Assembly (NCBI GenBank): GCA_040403555.1
Contig: JBBAKN010000005.1
Coordinates: 1 to 64,000, forward strand
Length of the DNA: 64,000 nt
Origin: JAIPAN01 sp040403555
GTDB lineage: Bacteria > Bacteroidota > Bacteroidia > Sphingobacteriales > Sphingobacteriaceae
Direction: 5' to 3'
The position numbers and the translations under genes were made by a program. Each line of letters begins with the position of its first letter. Positions within the stretch are counted from its first letter, which is position 1. This document shows, piece after piece, positions 1-7,463 of the stretch. The notes beneath the pieces were generated by a model. That model had not been told where the DNA came from. It saw nothing but the letters and a program-made list of their open reading frames with translations, and did no database searches.

Positions 1-1
1 A

Positions 2-1984
2 TGGAACACCATTTCAGATACTGAGACATATAGTGTCGAAGTAGCCCTTGCTTTTGACAAGCCCATTTCTTCTGAACCGGATTCTACGAAAAGAGGGGGA
101 CTAAAAAGATTAGAAAAATACAGAACTAAGCTTCTAGAACGAGACAATCTACTGTTGGATAGACAATTAGACTTCGAAAAATTCATCACTTTCTATGGTA
201 GCATTGATAGCTCATTCGTAGAGCTTGGCGATAGTTTTGCTTGCGAAGTTTCAATCAGTGGAAAGGGGCTAAAAGACTTAGTAATAAACTATCCTTTTGT
301 ATTTGAAGTTCGCGAATTAGATACAATCAAAGGGGTTTTTGGTAATGATTTACAAGCGCTAAGTTCACAATTTGACATAATCGCACCAACGAGTGATTCT
401 CCAGAAGTTGGAATTATAGATAGTGGCATTATGGAAAATCACGCTCTATTGGAAAAAGCAATTATTCCCGCGAATTCAAAATCCTATTTAACGGGGGTGG
501 ATTCTGTATCAGACCAAGTGAAAGATGGTGGTCATGGTACAAAAGTAGCTGGTGCTGTTCTTTATCCACAAGGTGTTTCCACAATAACTTCACCATATCA
601 ATTGCCATGTTTTGTTAGGAATCTGCGTGTACTAAACAGCAATAATGTCATGGAACACATGTTTCCCGCTGAATTAATGCAGAAAATCGTTAATGATAAT
701 ACAGATTGTTTTATATACAATTTGTCAATTACCACAACAACTCCAAGCGAATTTAAGCATATGAGTTCATGGGCTTCAATGCTAGATAAACTTATTCATG
801 AAAAAAGTGTGTTGTTTTTCACTGCTGCTGGTAATATCAGCAGAGAGACAATCGGTGCCTATATAAAAGATGGTAAATCCTATCCTTCTTACTTCTCAGA
901 GTCAAACAGTAAATTAGCCAATCCTGCAATAAGTAGTTTTTCTATTGTTGTAGGTTCAGTTAATCACTTGTCTTTTGAGGATGATTTTTGGCAATCACTT
1001 GGCAAAAAAGATGAAGTGTCTGCATATTCAAGATCAGGGACAGGTATTTGGGGTCACATAAAACCTGATATTGTTGAATATGGTGGCGGATTTCAAATTT
1101 CAAAAAATGGATTAAACCAATTAAGCAATAGGGATACATCTACAGAGTTAATAAGATCAACATTGAGCGGAGGAGGCGCTTTTGCTAAAGATACTGTTGG
1201 GACATCATTTTCCACACCCAAGGCTGTCCATATCGCTGCAGAACTATACAAACTATACAAAAACGAAAAGAATTTAAACAATCTAATACGTGCCTTAATT
1301 GTGCAAGGTGCCAGATTGCCAGAACCATTTTTCAAGAATCCGACAAAAGCTAGCATAGAGCAGCTAGGTTATGGAATTCCTTCGTTAGATAGAGTTACTA
1401 AAAACTCCGAGTATAGAATTACCTTTTACAATACAAACACTATATCTGCAGAATTTGGACAAATATATTCTCTTAGACTACCATTTGAATTAAGAAAACC
1501 GGAAAACGAATTTGAAGTACTGATAGAAGTAACTCTCGCTTATACTGCAAAAATTAGAAGAACACGGCAAAAAACTAAATCTTATTTGGGAACTTGGCTT
1601 GAATGGAAAAGTTCCAAGATTTCTGATACTTATGACATATTCAAGGCTAACACATTGTCTGAATTGCAAGGTGAAAAAATAGCGAGAACTGAAGATAGTA
1701 ATACAGATGTAATTCAGTGGAAAATTCGAGAAAGAGGGAATTGGGGAAGTGTTGAAGATATTAGCAGGAATTCTAGCACAATACAAAAAGATTGGGCTAT
1801 AATCAATTCATATCAACTGCCAGAAGAATTACATTTTGCTGTTATTGCTCACAAAGGTTGGGATATAAGTAGGATACCTGTTCCATATGCATTGACTGTT
1901 TCGATTGAAGTTTTAGGAAAGAACATTCCCATTTACAATGATATTAGACTTGAAAATGGAGTTGAAATTCCAATTGAGGTATAA
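2..1984 (+). CDS. Subtilisin-like serine protease (S8), IetS-like, 5' end outside window
   Basis: The frame is open from base 2, so the true start lies before the window; an in-frame TTG at 155 is not needed. Counting from that TTG, the S8 catalytic triad is Asp89 (VGIIDSGI), His127 (GGHGTKVAG) and Ser351 (GTSFSTP). The oxyanion Asn is probably in FTAAGN. There is no signal peptide in the visible part, and about 200 residues of beta-rich sequence follow the protease domain. The layout (N-terminal extension, subtilase, C-terminal domain) resembles IetS, the protease partner of the AAA ATPase IetA in the IetAS anti-phage system. Here that is inference, because the upstream gene is not visible. 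The gene is more AT-rich than the integrase downstream. The protease call is firm and the IetS assignment is moderate. Confidence 0.85.
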   Translation, partial: WNTISDTETYSVEVALAFDKPISSEPDSTKRGGLKRLEKYRTKLLERDNLLLDRQLDFEKFITFYGSIDSSFVELGDSFACEVSISGKGLKDLVINYPFVFEVRELDTIKGVFGNDLQALSSQFDIIAPTSDSPEVGIIDSGIMENHALLEKAIIPANSKSYLTGVDSVSDQVKDGGHGTKVAGAVLYPQGVSTITSPYQLPCFVRNLRVLNSNNVMEHMFPAELMQKIVNDNTDCFIYNLSITTTTPSEFKHMSSWASMLDKLIHEKSVLFFTAAGNISRETIGAYIKDGKSYPSYFSESNSKLANPAISSFSIVVGSVNHLSFEDDFWQSLGKKDEVSAYSRSGTGIWGHIKPDIVEYGGGFQISKNGLNQLSNRDTSTELIRSTLSGGGAFAKDTVGTSFSTPKAVHIAAELYKLYKNEKNLNNLIRALIVQGARLPEPFFKNPTKASIEQLGYGIPSLDRVTKNSEYRITFYNTNTISAEFGQIYSLRLPFELRKPENEFEVLIEVTLAYTAKIRRTRQKTKSYLGTWLEWKSSKISDTYDIFKANTLSELQGEKIARTEDSNTDVIQWKIRERGNWGSVEDISRNSSTIQKDWAIINSYQLPEELHFAVIAHKGWDISRIPVPYALTVSIEVLGKNIPIYNDIRLENGVEIPIEV

Positions 1985-2113
1985 CAATCACTATTAAGCT
2001 GAATTTGCACTGATAAAGTAACTAACGATTTTCATTTCATATCTTTTTCAATGAATAATTATAATTAGTTCCGGAAAAGATAATTTATATAAAGAAACTA
2101 GTAACACTTTTTT

Positions 2114-2335
2114 TCAGGGTTCCCCAAAAAATTCTACTATTAAAGCAACTTGTTTTGGAGAAAGTAATTTCTTACCTAATTTAAACCCTAATTGTTCCCA
2201 CTTTATTTTCAATTTTTGATTTTGTCTAATCCATCTACCTAGCTGCGCACTAGCGCTTTTCTTAGTACTGTTCGGAAAGTAGAGCATCGCTAGCTCACAG
2301 TAACTGTATGATCGTATTACAAATTCTTTTTCCAT
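2114..2335 (-). CDS. DUF4248 family small protein
   Basis: A 73-residue protein with the features I associate with DUF4248: an early IRSYSYCELAMLYFP segment, a middle LGRWIRQN segment and a C-terminal LSPKQVALIVEFFGEP. The family is small, cytoplasmic and typical of Bacteroidota mobile and accessory DNA; its function is unknown. It lies between the protease and the integrase and points away from both the protease and the tRNA. No convincing promoter was read upstream. Its place in the island agrees with the family's habit of travelling with mobile elements. Confidence 0.8.
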   Translation of the reverse strand: MEKEFVIRSYSYCELAMLYFPNSTKKSASAQLGRWIRQNQKLKIKWEQLGFKLGKKLLSPKQVALIVEFFGEP

Positions 2336-2343
2336 TTCAATTA

Positions 2344-2359
2344 TGTTCGTATGTGTTCA
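2344..2359 (+). repeat. Arm-type repeat, copy A
   Basis: TGTTCG and TGTTCA with starts 10 bases apart, just beyond the 3' end of the integrase gene. The 20 bases ending in the second half match copy B near base 3731 at about 19 positions, so the integrase gene is bracketed by near-identical direct repeats. Inference: a binding site for the arm-binding domain of the integrase. Confidence 0.5.
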
Positions 2360-2360
2360 C

Positions 2361-2387
2361 AAAAAAGCCCCGGTTATCCCGGGGCTT
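2361..2387 (-). terminator. Rho-independent terminator of the integrase gene
   Basis: Perfect stem GCCCCGG (2367-2373) with CCGGGGC (2379-2385) and a 5-base loop. On the minus strand it is followed by six T. It begins only a few bases past the integrase stop codon. Confidence 0.85.
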
Positions 2388-2391
2388 CATT

Positions 2392-3630
2392 TTAATTCGC
2401 TAGTGCTAATCTGGTTCCCAATCTTCGCGAAAGCAGCTCCATGTCCTCGCCAACCTTTTGGTCGACGATTCGGGCATAGTGCTGGGTGCTATTGATGTTT
2501 TTATGTCCTAGCATTTTGCTTACGGTCTCAATAGGTACGCCATTCATCATGGTTACGGTTGTAGCAAAGGTGTGCCGTGCCACGTGGAAGGATAAGGTCT
2601 TGGATATTCCGCACAGGTCGGCTAGTTCTTTCAGGTACGCATTGATCTTCTGATTGGTCAGAATCGGAATAACCGTATCCTCAGGATTCAAAGCTTCCAG
2701 GTTGCAATACTTCCGAATGATTTCCATGGGGACATTCAACAAAGGGATGTTAGCTCTACCTCCGGTCTTTTGACGGCGCGTGCGAATCCAATACTTCTCC
2801 TCGTGATATTCAATCTCACACTTTCGGAGCTGCTTTACATCGATGTAAGCTAGCCCAGTGAAGCAAGAAAACACAAAGAAATCACGAACCCGGATCAGTC
2901 GCTCAAAAGGGGAGTTGAATTCCATCAAGCTTTTCAATTCGTCCTCGGTCAGATACGGGCGAACGACTTCCTTCATACCCAAACTGATTCCGGAGAAAGG
3001 ATCCTTCAACAACCAACCGTGCCTTATAGCCATGGTGGTAACCTTCTTTACGTTCTGTAAGAATTTGTTGGACGTATTGTGGTTGCAACCTTTCTCAGTT
3101 TTCAAGTAGAGTGCAAACTGGGTAATCATGTAATGATCCACTGCTTTAAGGGACACATCGTCTGAACGGTAGTTCTTGATGAGGAAACTCTGGAGGTGAT
3201 TACGAGCCGTAGTGTTCTTTTGGTAGGTCGAATAGGTAGTCTCCTTACCAATCAGAGATTTCAAGCTGGCGATGTAATCATCCCAAACCTCGACAATCAT
3301 TTTGACCTTTGCATTGTTGATGCCCAGGATGGCGTCCCGAAGATCGGTAGCCAGGACTTCCTCCTTTTGCATAAGGAGGTCATTGTACTTCTGATGGGCA
3401 CGAACTCGCACCGCTTCCAAATAGTCATTAAAGACCTTGGCCACAGTAGTTCGGCCTTTCATTTGATACCTCACTGGATCCCATTGATCGGGTTCAATGA
3501 AGCGTTTTAATCTCAGGGCTACTTTATCCCCGTTGATGTTGATGCGTAGCATCACGGGGCATTCCCCGTTCTTCTTGTCTTTTGTCCGGTTGATGTAGAA
3601 CACCAGACTGAATGTTGTTTTTGACGACAT
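2392..3630 (-). CDS. Tyrosine recombinase (island integrase)
   Basis: A 412-residue site-specific recombinase of the Bacteroidota type. It has an N-terminal arm-binding domain (about 1-100), a SAM-like core-binding domain (about 105-215) and a catalytic domain (about 225-395). Catalytic residues visible are Lys288 (RQKTGG), His349 and Arg352 (HVARH), His376 (LGH) and the nucleophile Tyr385 (QHYARI). The usual first Arg of the TGLR motif is Ala261 (TGLAYIDV). The ATG at 3630 is preferred over an in-frame TTG at 3639 because the TTG lies in the inverted repeat of the leader. The gene is visibly more GC-rich than the protease to its left. It sits on the 3' side of tRNA-Ser, so it is most likely the integrase of the island ending there. 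Confidence 0.93.
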   Translation of the reverse strand: MSSKTTFSLVFYINRTKDKKNGECPVMLRININGDKVALRLKRFIEPDQWDPVRYQMKGRTTVAKVFNDYLEAVRVRAHQKYNDLLMQKEEVLATDLRDAILGINNAKVKMIVEVWDDYIASLKSLIGKETTYSTYQKNTTARNHLQSFLIKNYRSDDVSLKAVDHYMITQFALYLKTEKGCNHNTSNKFLQNVKKVTTMAIRHGWLLKDPFSGISLGMKEVVRPYLTEDELKSLMEFNSPFERLIRVRDFFVFSCFTGLAYIDVKQLRKCEIEYHEEKYWIRTRRQKTGGRANIPLLNVPMEIIRKYCNLEALNPEDTVIPILTNQKINAYLKELADLCGISKTLSFHVARHTFATTVTMMNGVPIETVSKMLGHKNINSTQHYARIVDQKVGEDMELLSRRLGTRLALAN

Positions 3631-3632
3631 AA

Positions 3633-3656
3633 GGCGCAATTGTGTTTAATTGTGCC
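3633..3656. promoter_or_regulatory. Imperfect inverted repeat in the integrase leader
   Basis: GGCGCAATT (3633-3641) and AATTGTGCC (3648-3656) form a 9-base inverted repeat with one mismatch and a 6-base spacer. It lies directly upstream of the integrase ATG and downstream of its predicted promoter. It could be an operator, an RNA hairpin over the start site, or a recombinase core-type site. Confidence 0.45.
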
Positions 3657-3670
3657 CCCCATTTTGATTA

Positions 3671-3702
3671 CAAAACTACGTTTACCCCTCGGCTAAATCA
3701 AG
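3671..3702 (-). promoter_or_regulatory. Promoter of the integrase gene
   Basis: On the minus strand, TAGTTTTG (3671-3678) lies 20 bases after CTTG (3699-3702). This matches the Bacteroidota sigma consensus at both elements. The predicted leader is about 36 bases and contains the inverted repeat at 3633-3656. Confidence 0.55.
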
Positions 3703-3730
3703 CTTATCTTGTTGATTTTCAGTCCTATTA

Positions 3731-3746
3731 TGTTCGTATTTGTTCG
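3731..3746 (+). repeat. Arm-type repeat, copy B
   Basis: TGTTCG twice, with starts 10 bases apart; the best copy of the repeat. It shares about 19 of 20 bases with copy A on the other side of the integrase gene. Confidence 0.55.
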
Positions 3747-3805
3747 TACACCGTTGACCCCTTTTTGATTTTTGAAAAGGGGTCACCAGAAGGAAACCCA
3801 ATCGG

Positions 3806-3821
3806 CGTACAAACGCGAACA
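3806..3821 (-). repeat. Arm-type repeat, copy C (inverted)
   Basis: On the minus strand TGTTCG is followed by TGTACG at the same 10-base period, between copy B and the tRNA. Orientation is opposite to copies A and B. Confidence 0.45.
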
Positions 3822-3840
3822 TTTTCGGAAAGTAAAGAAC

Positions 3841-3877
3841 AAAAAAAAGTGTGTAAATCAACGACTTACACACTTTT
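3841..3877 (-). terminator. Terminator downstream of tRNA-Ser
   Basis: Twelve-base perfect stem (3845-3856 with 3866-3877, core GTGTGTAA/TTACACAC) with a 9-base loop. On the minus strand it is followed by a run of eight T partly shared with the stem. It lies 25 bases past the 3' end of tRNA-Ser, in the right direction to end its transcript. It may be island DNA if the junction is in the tRNA 3' end. Confidence 0.75.
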
Positions 3878-3893
3878 CGAACAGTTGCGAACT
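3878..3893 (-). repeat. Arm-type repeat, copy D (inverted)
   Basis: On the minus strand AGTTCG is followed by TGTTCG at a 10-base period, immediately next to the tRNA-Ser 3' end, where an attachment core would be expected. Confidence 0.4.
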
Positions 3894-3901
3894 GTACTCA
3901 G

Positions 3902-3988
3902 CGGAGAGTGGGGGATTCGAACCCGCGGACCCTTTCACAGGTCAACAGTTTTCAAGACTGCCGCAATCGACCACTCTGCCAACTCTCC
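3902..3988 (-). tRNA. tRNA-Ser (anticodon UGA)
   Basis: An 87-base class II tRNA. The acceptor stem is GGAGAGT with ACTCTCC and the discriminator base is G. The anticodon loop CTTGAAA gives anticodon TGA, a long variable arm follows, and the T loop contains GGTTCGAATCC. The 3' CCA is not encoded. It serves UCN serine codons. Its 3' end faces the integrase and the protease, so it is the likely integration target of the element on the left. Confidence 0.97.
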
Positions 3989-3992
3989 ACCG

Positions 3993-4023
3993 CAAAAGTA
4001 CAAATCCGCAGGGAAACTGCAAA
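3993..4023 (-). promoter_or_regulatory. Promoter of tRNA-Ser
   Basis: On the minus strand TTTG (4020-4023), 19 bases, then TACTTTTG (3993-4000): a perfect match to the Bacteroidota consensus. The box ends 4 bases before the mature tRNA 5' end, so transcription must start within 1-5 bases of the box. This calibrates the other promoters in the window. Confidence 0.8.
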
Positions 4024-4087
4024 CCCTCCTTCCATTTTTTTAGCATATTATTTTTAATCCACCTTAGGGTAGAAGATAAATAAACCG

Positions 4088-4095
4088 TATTTTTG
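4088..4095 (+). promoter_or_regulatory. Promoter -7 element of the DUF3347 lipoprotein gene
   Basis: TATTTTTG, 27 bases before the ATG at 4123. An in-frame ATG at 4096 directly touches the box and would lack its full codon in the transcript, which favours 4123 as the start. Confidence 0.5.
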
Positions 4096-4122
4096 ATGTT
4101 TATAAACCATATAGCTCTCATC

Positions 4123-4650
4123 ATGAATATTTTAACTAAAAGTTTAGCAGCAATTGGCATCCTAACCACGTTTGTTGCGTGCACCCAATCCGCTCCAAAA
4201 TCTGCTAGTGCCGATCAAAAAGTTGTCCAATCAACAACAGATACCATCCAACTAAAAGATACCCAACAAGATGATATATTGAAGCGTTATTTTAGGTTAA
4301 AGGATGCTTTAGTGGCCTCAAATGCCCCCAATGCGCAAAATGAAGCCACTACCTTAACCACCTCATTAAAAGCTAGCCCTGCTTTTGCTAAAAGTGTACT
4401 CATCTGCGATTCTATTGCTAAAACAAGCGATTTAGCTAAACAACGCAGTACCTTTACCAACCTAAGCAACCAACTCATTGCCCAATTCAGTAAAACACTA
4501 GTACTAAAAGGTTCATTTTACCTGCAGTTTTGCCCCATGGCCAATGAAGGTAACGGAGGCTATTGGTTAGCAGCCGAGCAAGAAGTACGTAATCCGTACT
4601 ATGGCGATGAGATGTTAGCTTGTGGCGAAGTAAAACGTACAATTAAATAA
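4123..4650 (+). CDS. DUF3347 lipoprotein
   Basis: A 175-residue exported lipoprotein. The start at 4123 gives a normal lipoprotein signal (MNILTKSLAAIG, then TTFVAC with the lipidated Cys near residue 20). Upstream in-frame starts would lengthen the signal and collide with the promoter. The C-terminal half (from FYLQFCPMANEGNGGYWLA through NPYYGDEMLACGEV) is the hallmark of DUF3347, a periplasmic family often fused to or near metal-efflux adaptor proteins. The paired Cys and Met residues could bind copper, but that is inference. It is a single gene with its own promoter, first on the chromosomal side of the tRNA. Confidence 0.82.
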   Translation: MNILTKSLAAIGILTTFVACTQSAPKSASADQKVVQSTTDTIQLKDTQQDDILKRYFRLKDALVASNAPNAQNEATTLTTSLKASPAFAKSVLICDSIAKTSDLAKQRSTFTNLSNQLIAQFSKTLVLKGSFYLQFCPMANEGNGGYWLAAEQEVRNPYYGDEMLACGEVKRTIK

Positions 4651-4687
4651 TTTAATGTAATAATTACATACCTTTTACCTAACATGC

Positions 4688-4717
4688 TTTTAAAACAGAG
4701 CTAATTCATTAGTTTTG
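4688..4717 (+). promoter_or_regulatory. Promoter of gltA
   Basis: TAGTTTTG at 4710-4717, with a TTTT at 4688-4691 in place of TTTG, 18 bases upstream. It leaves a leader of about 15-19 bases before the ATG at 4737. Confidence 0.45.
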
Positions 4718-4736
4718 TGTATCAATTATACATCCT

Positions 4737-6023
4737 ATGTCAACCACTGCTACACTAAATTTTAACAATCAAGAGATTGAGCTGCCGGTTATTACCGGAA
4801 CCGAACAGGAAAATGCCATCGATATCTCCAAACTTCGGGATCAAACGGGTTTAATTACTCTCGATTTGGGCTATAAAAATACGGGCGTAACCAAAAGTGC
4901 CATCACTTTTCTAGATGGTGAAAACGGGATACTTAAATACCGTGGCTATTCCATCGAAGAATTGGCTCAAAAATCGAGTTTCATAGAGGTAGCGTATTTG
5001 TTAATTTATGGTGAATTGCCTTCAAATAAACAATTAGCAGATTTTCAGTTTCAAATTTCTCGTCACACCTTGGTGCATGAAGACATGAAGAAATTTTTCG
5101 ATGGTTTCCCATCGAAATCGCACCCAATGGGGCAGCTTTCTTCATTAATATGTTCTTTATCGTCCTTTTACCCAGAATCTTTAGATTCTCACCAATCGCC
5201 AGAAGAATTAAACTTAACCATTACCAAACTACTAGCCAAAATGTCCACCATTGTATCTTGGATTTACAAGAAATCATTGGGGCATCCGGTTTTATATCCG
5301 CAGAATAAATTAGACTATGTGTCTAATTTCTTAAACATGACTTTTGGTCAACGTACCGAAGACGTAATCATAGACCCGGTTGTGGTAGAAGCTATGAACG
5401 TATTGTTAATTCTACACGCCGATCACGAACAAAACTGTTCAACATCTACTGTGCGTATGGTAGGTTCATCAGATTGTAATTTATATGCATCGGTTTCTGC
5501 AGGTATTTCTGCCTTATGGGGCCCGCTACACGGTGGCGCTAACCAATCGGTAATTTTAATGCTCGAAAAAATTAAAAACGATGGTGGAGATACCGAAAAA
5601 TGGATTAATAAAGCCAAAGACAAAGAAGATTCCTTCCGTTTAATGGGCTTTGGTCATCGTGTGTACAAAAACTTTGATCCACGTGCCAAAATTATTAAAA
5701 AAGCCTGCGACGATGTATTGGCTAAATTAGGCGTAAACGATCCTATATTGGCCATTGCCAAAAAATTGGAGGAAGCAGCCCTAAGCGATCCCTACTTTAT
5801 AGAGCGCAAGCTATATCCCAATGTCGATTTTTATTCAGGTATTATCTACCGTGCTCTAGGCTTCCCAACCGATATGTTTACCGTATTGTTTGCTTTAGGC
5901 CGTTTACCAGGATGGATTGCGCAATGGAAAGAAATGCACGAGAACAAAGAACCTATCGGCCGTCCACGCCAAGTGTACGTAGGAGAGGTTAACCGTTCTT
6001 ACAAACCTATGGCAAGCAGATAA
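4737..6023 (+). CDS. gltA: Citrate synthase
   Basis: A 428-residue type II (hexameric-length) citrate synthase that condenses acetyl-CoA and oxaloacetate at the entry of the TCA cycle in the cytoplasm. The family signature HADHEQNCSTSTVRMVGSS is present. The catalytic residues are His of GPLHGGANQ, His of GFGHRVYKNFDPRA and Asp of PNVDFYSG. The N-terminal beta domain of the Gram-negative long form is present. It is a single gene between its own promoter and a strong hairpin. Confidence 0.98.
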   Translation: MSTTATLNFNNQEIELPVITGTEQENAIDISKLRDQTGLITLDLGYKNTGVTKSAITFLDGENGILKYRGYSIEELAQKSSFIEVAYLLIYGELPSNKQLADFQFQISRHTLVHEDMKKFFDGFPSKSHPMGQLSSLICSLSSFYPESLDSHQSPEELNLTITKLLAKMSTIVSWIYKKSLGHPVLYPQNKLDYVSNFLNMTFGQRTEDVIIDPVVVEAMNVLLILHADHEQNCSTSTVRMVGSSDCNLYASVSAGISALWGPLHGGANQSVILMLEKIKNDGGDTEKWINKAKDKEDSFRLMGFGHRVYKNFDPRAKIIKKACDDVLAKLGVNDPILAIAKKLEEAALSDPYFIERKLYPNVDFYSGIIYRALGFPTDMFTVLFALGRLPGWIAQWKEMHENKEPIGRPRQVYVGEVNRSYKPMASR

Positions 6024-6042
6024 GTCATTTTGTTATTCATAT

Positions 6043-6084
6043 AGAAGCCCAAGCAGGATTATCCGGCTTGGGCTTCTTCGGTTT
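6043..6084 (+). terminator. Hairpin terminator between gltA and the convergent nucleoside transporter gene
   Basis: Perfect 12-base stem AGAAGCCCAAGC (6043-6054) with GCTTGGGCTTCT (6066-6077) and an 11-base loop. It is followed on the plus strand by TCGGTTTT, so the T tract is weak. It probably serves gltA and may also hinder the opposite strand. Confidence 0.7.
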
Positions 6085-6098
6085 TAAACTATTCTAAC

Positions 6099-7373
6099 TT
6101 AGTATAAAATACCCGCAATAGTTGCAGATAGGTAAGAAGCTAACGTTCCGCAGATTAAAGCTTTAACACCTAATTTAGCCAAATCTGTTCTGCGTTCTGG
6201 AGCCAATTCGCCAATACCACCCACTTGAATAGCAATGGAGCTGAAGTTAGCAAATCCACAAAGCGCAAAACTGGTAATGATTAAGGTTTTAGGGTCTAAG
6301 GTTTCTTTAATCTTCGCCAAGTCTAAATAGGCTACAAATTCATTAATAACCATTTTGGTACCCATTAAAGAACCAGCTGCGTGAATATCTTTCCCCGGAA
6401 TACCCATTACCCAAGCAAATAGAGAGAATAAACTTCCCAAAATTTGATTCAAACTTAGGGTGTTAATATCTATACCCATGAATGCTAATGTTAAGCCTAA
6501 GTGGCCTAATCCTGTCCCAATTTTACCCAATACAAAATCTAGCAAGGCAATGATGGCAATAAAGCCTATAAGCATGGCAATTACATTTAAACCTACTTTT
6601 AAACCATCGCTAGCTCCGTGAGAAATGGCATCTACCAAATTGGCATTCGTTTTTTTAACTTCTAAAGATACGTTGCCTTGGGTCTCAGAGACCTCAGTTT
6701 CGGGCCAAACAATCTTAGAAATAACCAAAGCACCCGGTGCGGCCATTAAACTTGCCGCAATTAAATATTCGGCAGGTACACCTAAGGCAATGTATACTGC
6801 CATTACACCACCGGCAATACAAGCCATACTGCCGGTCATGGAGGCCAATAACTCCGACATGGTCATGCCTTTTAAATAAGGCTTAATCATAATTTGAGCT
6901 TCTACTTGGCCTACAAAGGCACTAGCTACATTCGAAAGAGCTTCTGAACCCGAAACCCCCATCACCTTATACACCACATAAGCAATACCTTTTACAATGC
7001 GCTGCATAATGCCTAAATAATACGCTACACTTACCAATACCGCCACAAAAATGATGGTAGGGATAATTTTAAAGAAGAAAATAAAATCGTTTCCTGGGCC
7101 AAAGGCTTTATCCATGAGTTCTTTATTAACTAAACCACCAAAAACGAAATTGGCACCCGCTTGCGAAAAATCGAGCACTTTGGTAACCGCAGCCCCTAGC
7201 CAAGAAAATATTTCTTTACCAACCGGAACTTTTAAAATAAACAAAGCCAATACAATTTGAACTATGAGTCCGGTAACTACCAAGCGGTAATTAATGGCTT
7301 TGCGGTTATTGGATAATAGAAAGGCGATTGCAAAAATGACTACAATGCCAATAAGTCCGGTAAATCTTTCCAT
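6099..7373 (-). CDS. Concentrative nucleoside transporter (CNT/NupC family)
   Basis: A 424-residue inner-membrane protein with about ten hydrophobic segments that imports nucleosides with sodium or protons. Family features are the GQVEAQIMIKPYL segment, MTGSMACIAGGVMAVYIALG, an ALCGFANFSSIAIQVGGIGELAPERR segment broken by conserved charged residues, and an N-terminal part resembling Nucleos_tra2_N. It is monocistronic, facing gltA tail to tail. Upstream, a TATTTTTC-like box is the only promoter hint. Ion specificity cannot be read. Confidence 0.93.
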   Translation of the reverse strand: MERFTGLIGIVVIFAIAFLLSNNRKAINYRLVVTGLIVQIVLALFILKVPVGKEIFSWLGAAVTKVLDFSQAGANFVFGGLVNKELMDKAFGPGNDFIFFFKIIPTIIFVAVLVSVAYYLGIMQRIVKGIAYVVYKVMGVSGSEALSNVASAFVGQVEAQIMIKPYLKGMTMSELLASMTGSMACIAGGVMAVYIALGVPAEYLIAASLMAAPGALVISKIVWPETEVSETQGNVSLEVKKTNANLVDAISHGASDGLKVGLNVIAMLIGFIAIIALLDFVLGKIGTGLGHLGLTLAFMGIDINTLSLNQILGSLFSLFAWVMGIPGKDIHAAGSLMGTKMVINEFVAYLDLAKIKETLDPKTLIITSFALCGFANFSSIAIQVGGIGELAPERRTDLAKLGVKALICGTLASYLSATIAGILY

Positions 7374-7463
7374 GTCTTTAGGTATAATTGGGGTTTATCT
7401 CCGAAAAATAGAAATAAGAAAATGAAACTCGAAATAATGTAGATAAAATCGGATTGTTGAAAA

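Noticed and set aside
2858..3510. Open frames antisense to the integrase
   Set aside because: The integrase motifs are complete on the other strand; these are shadows of it.
3642..4083. Two overlapping open frames across the tRNA region on the plus strand
   Set aside because: They run through the tRNA gene, its promoter and terminator; composition does not look coding.
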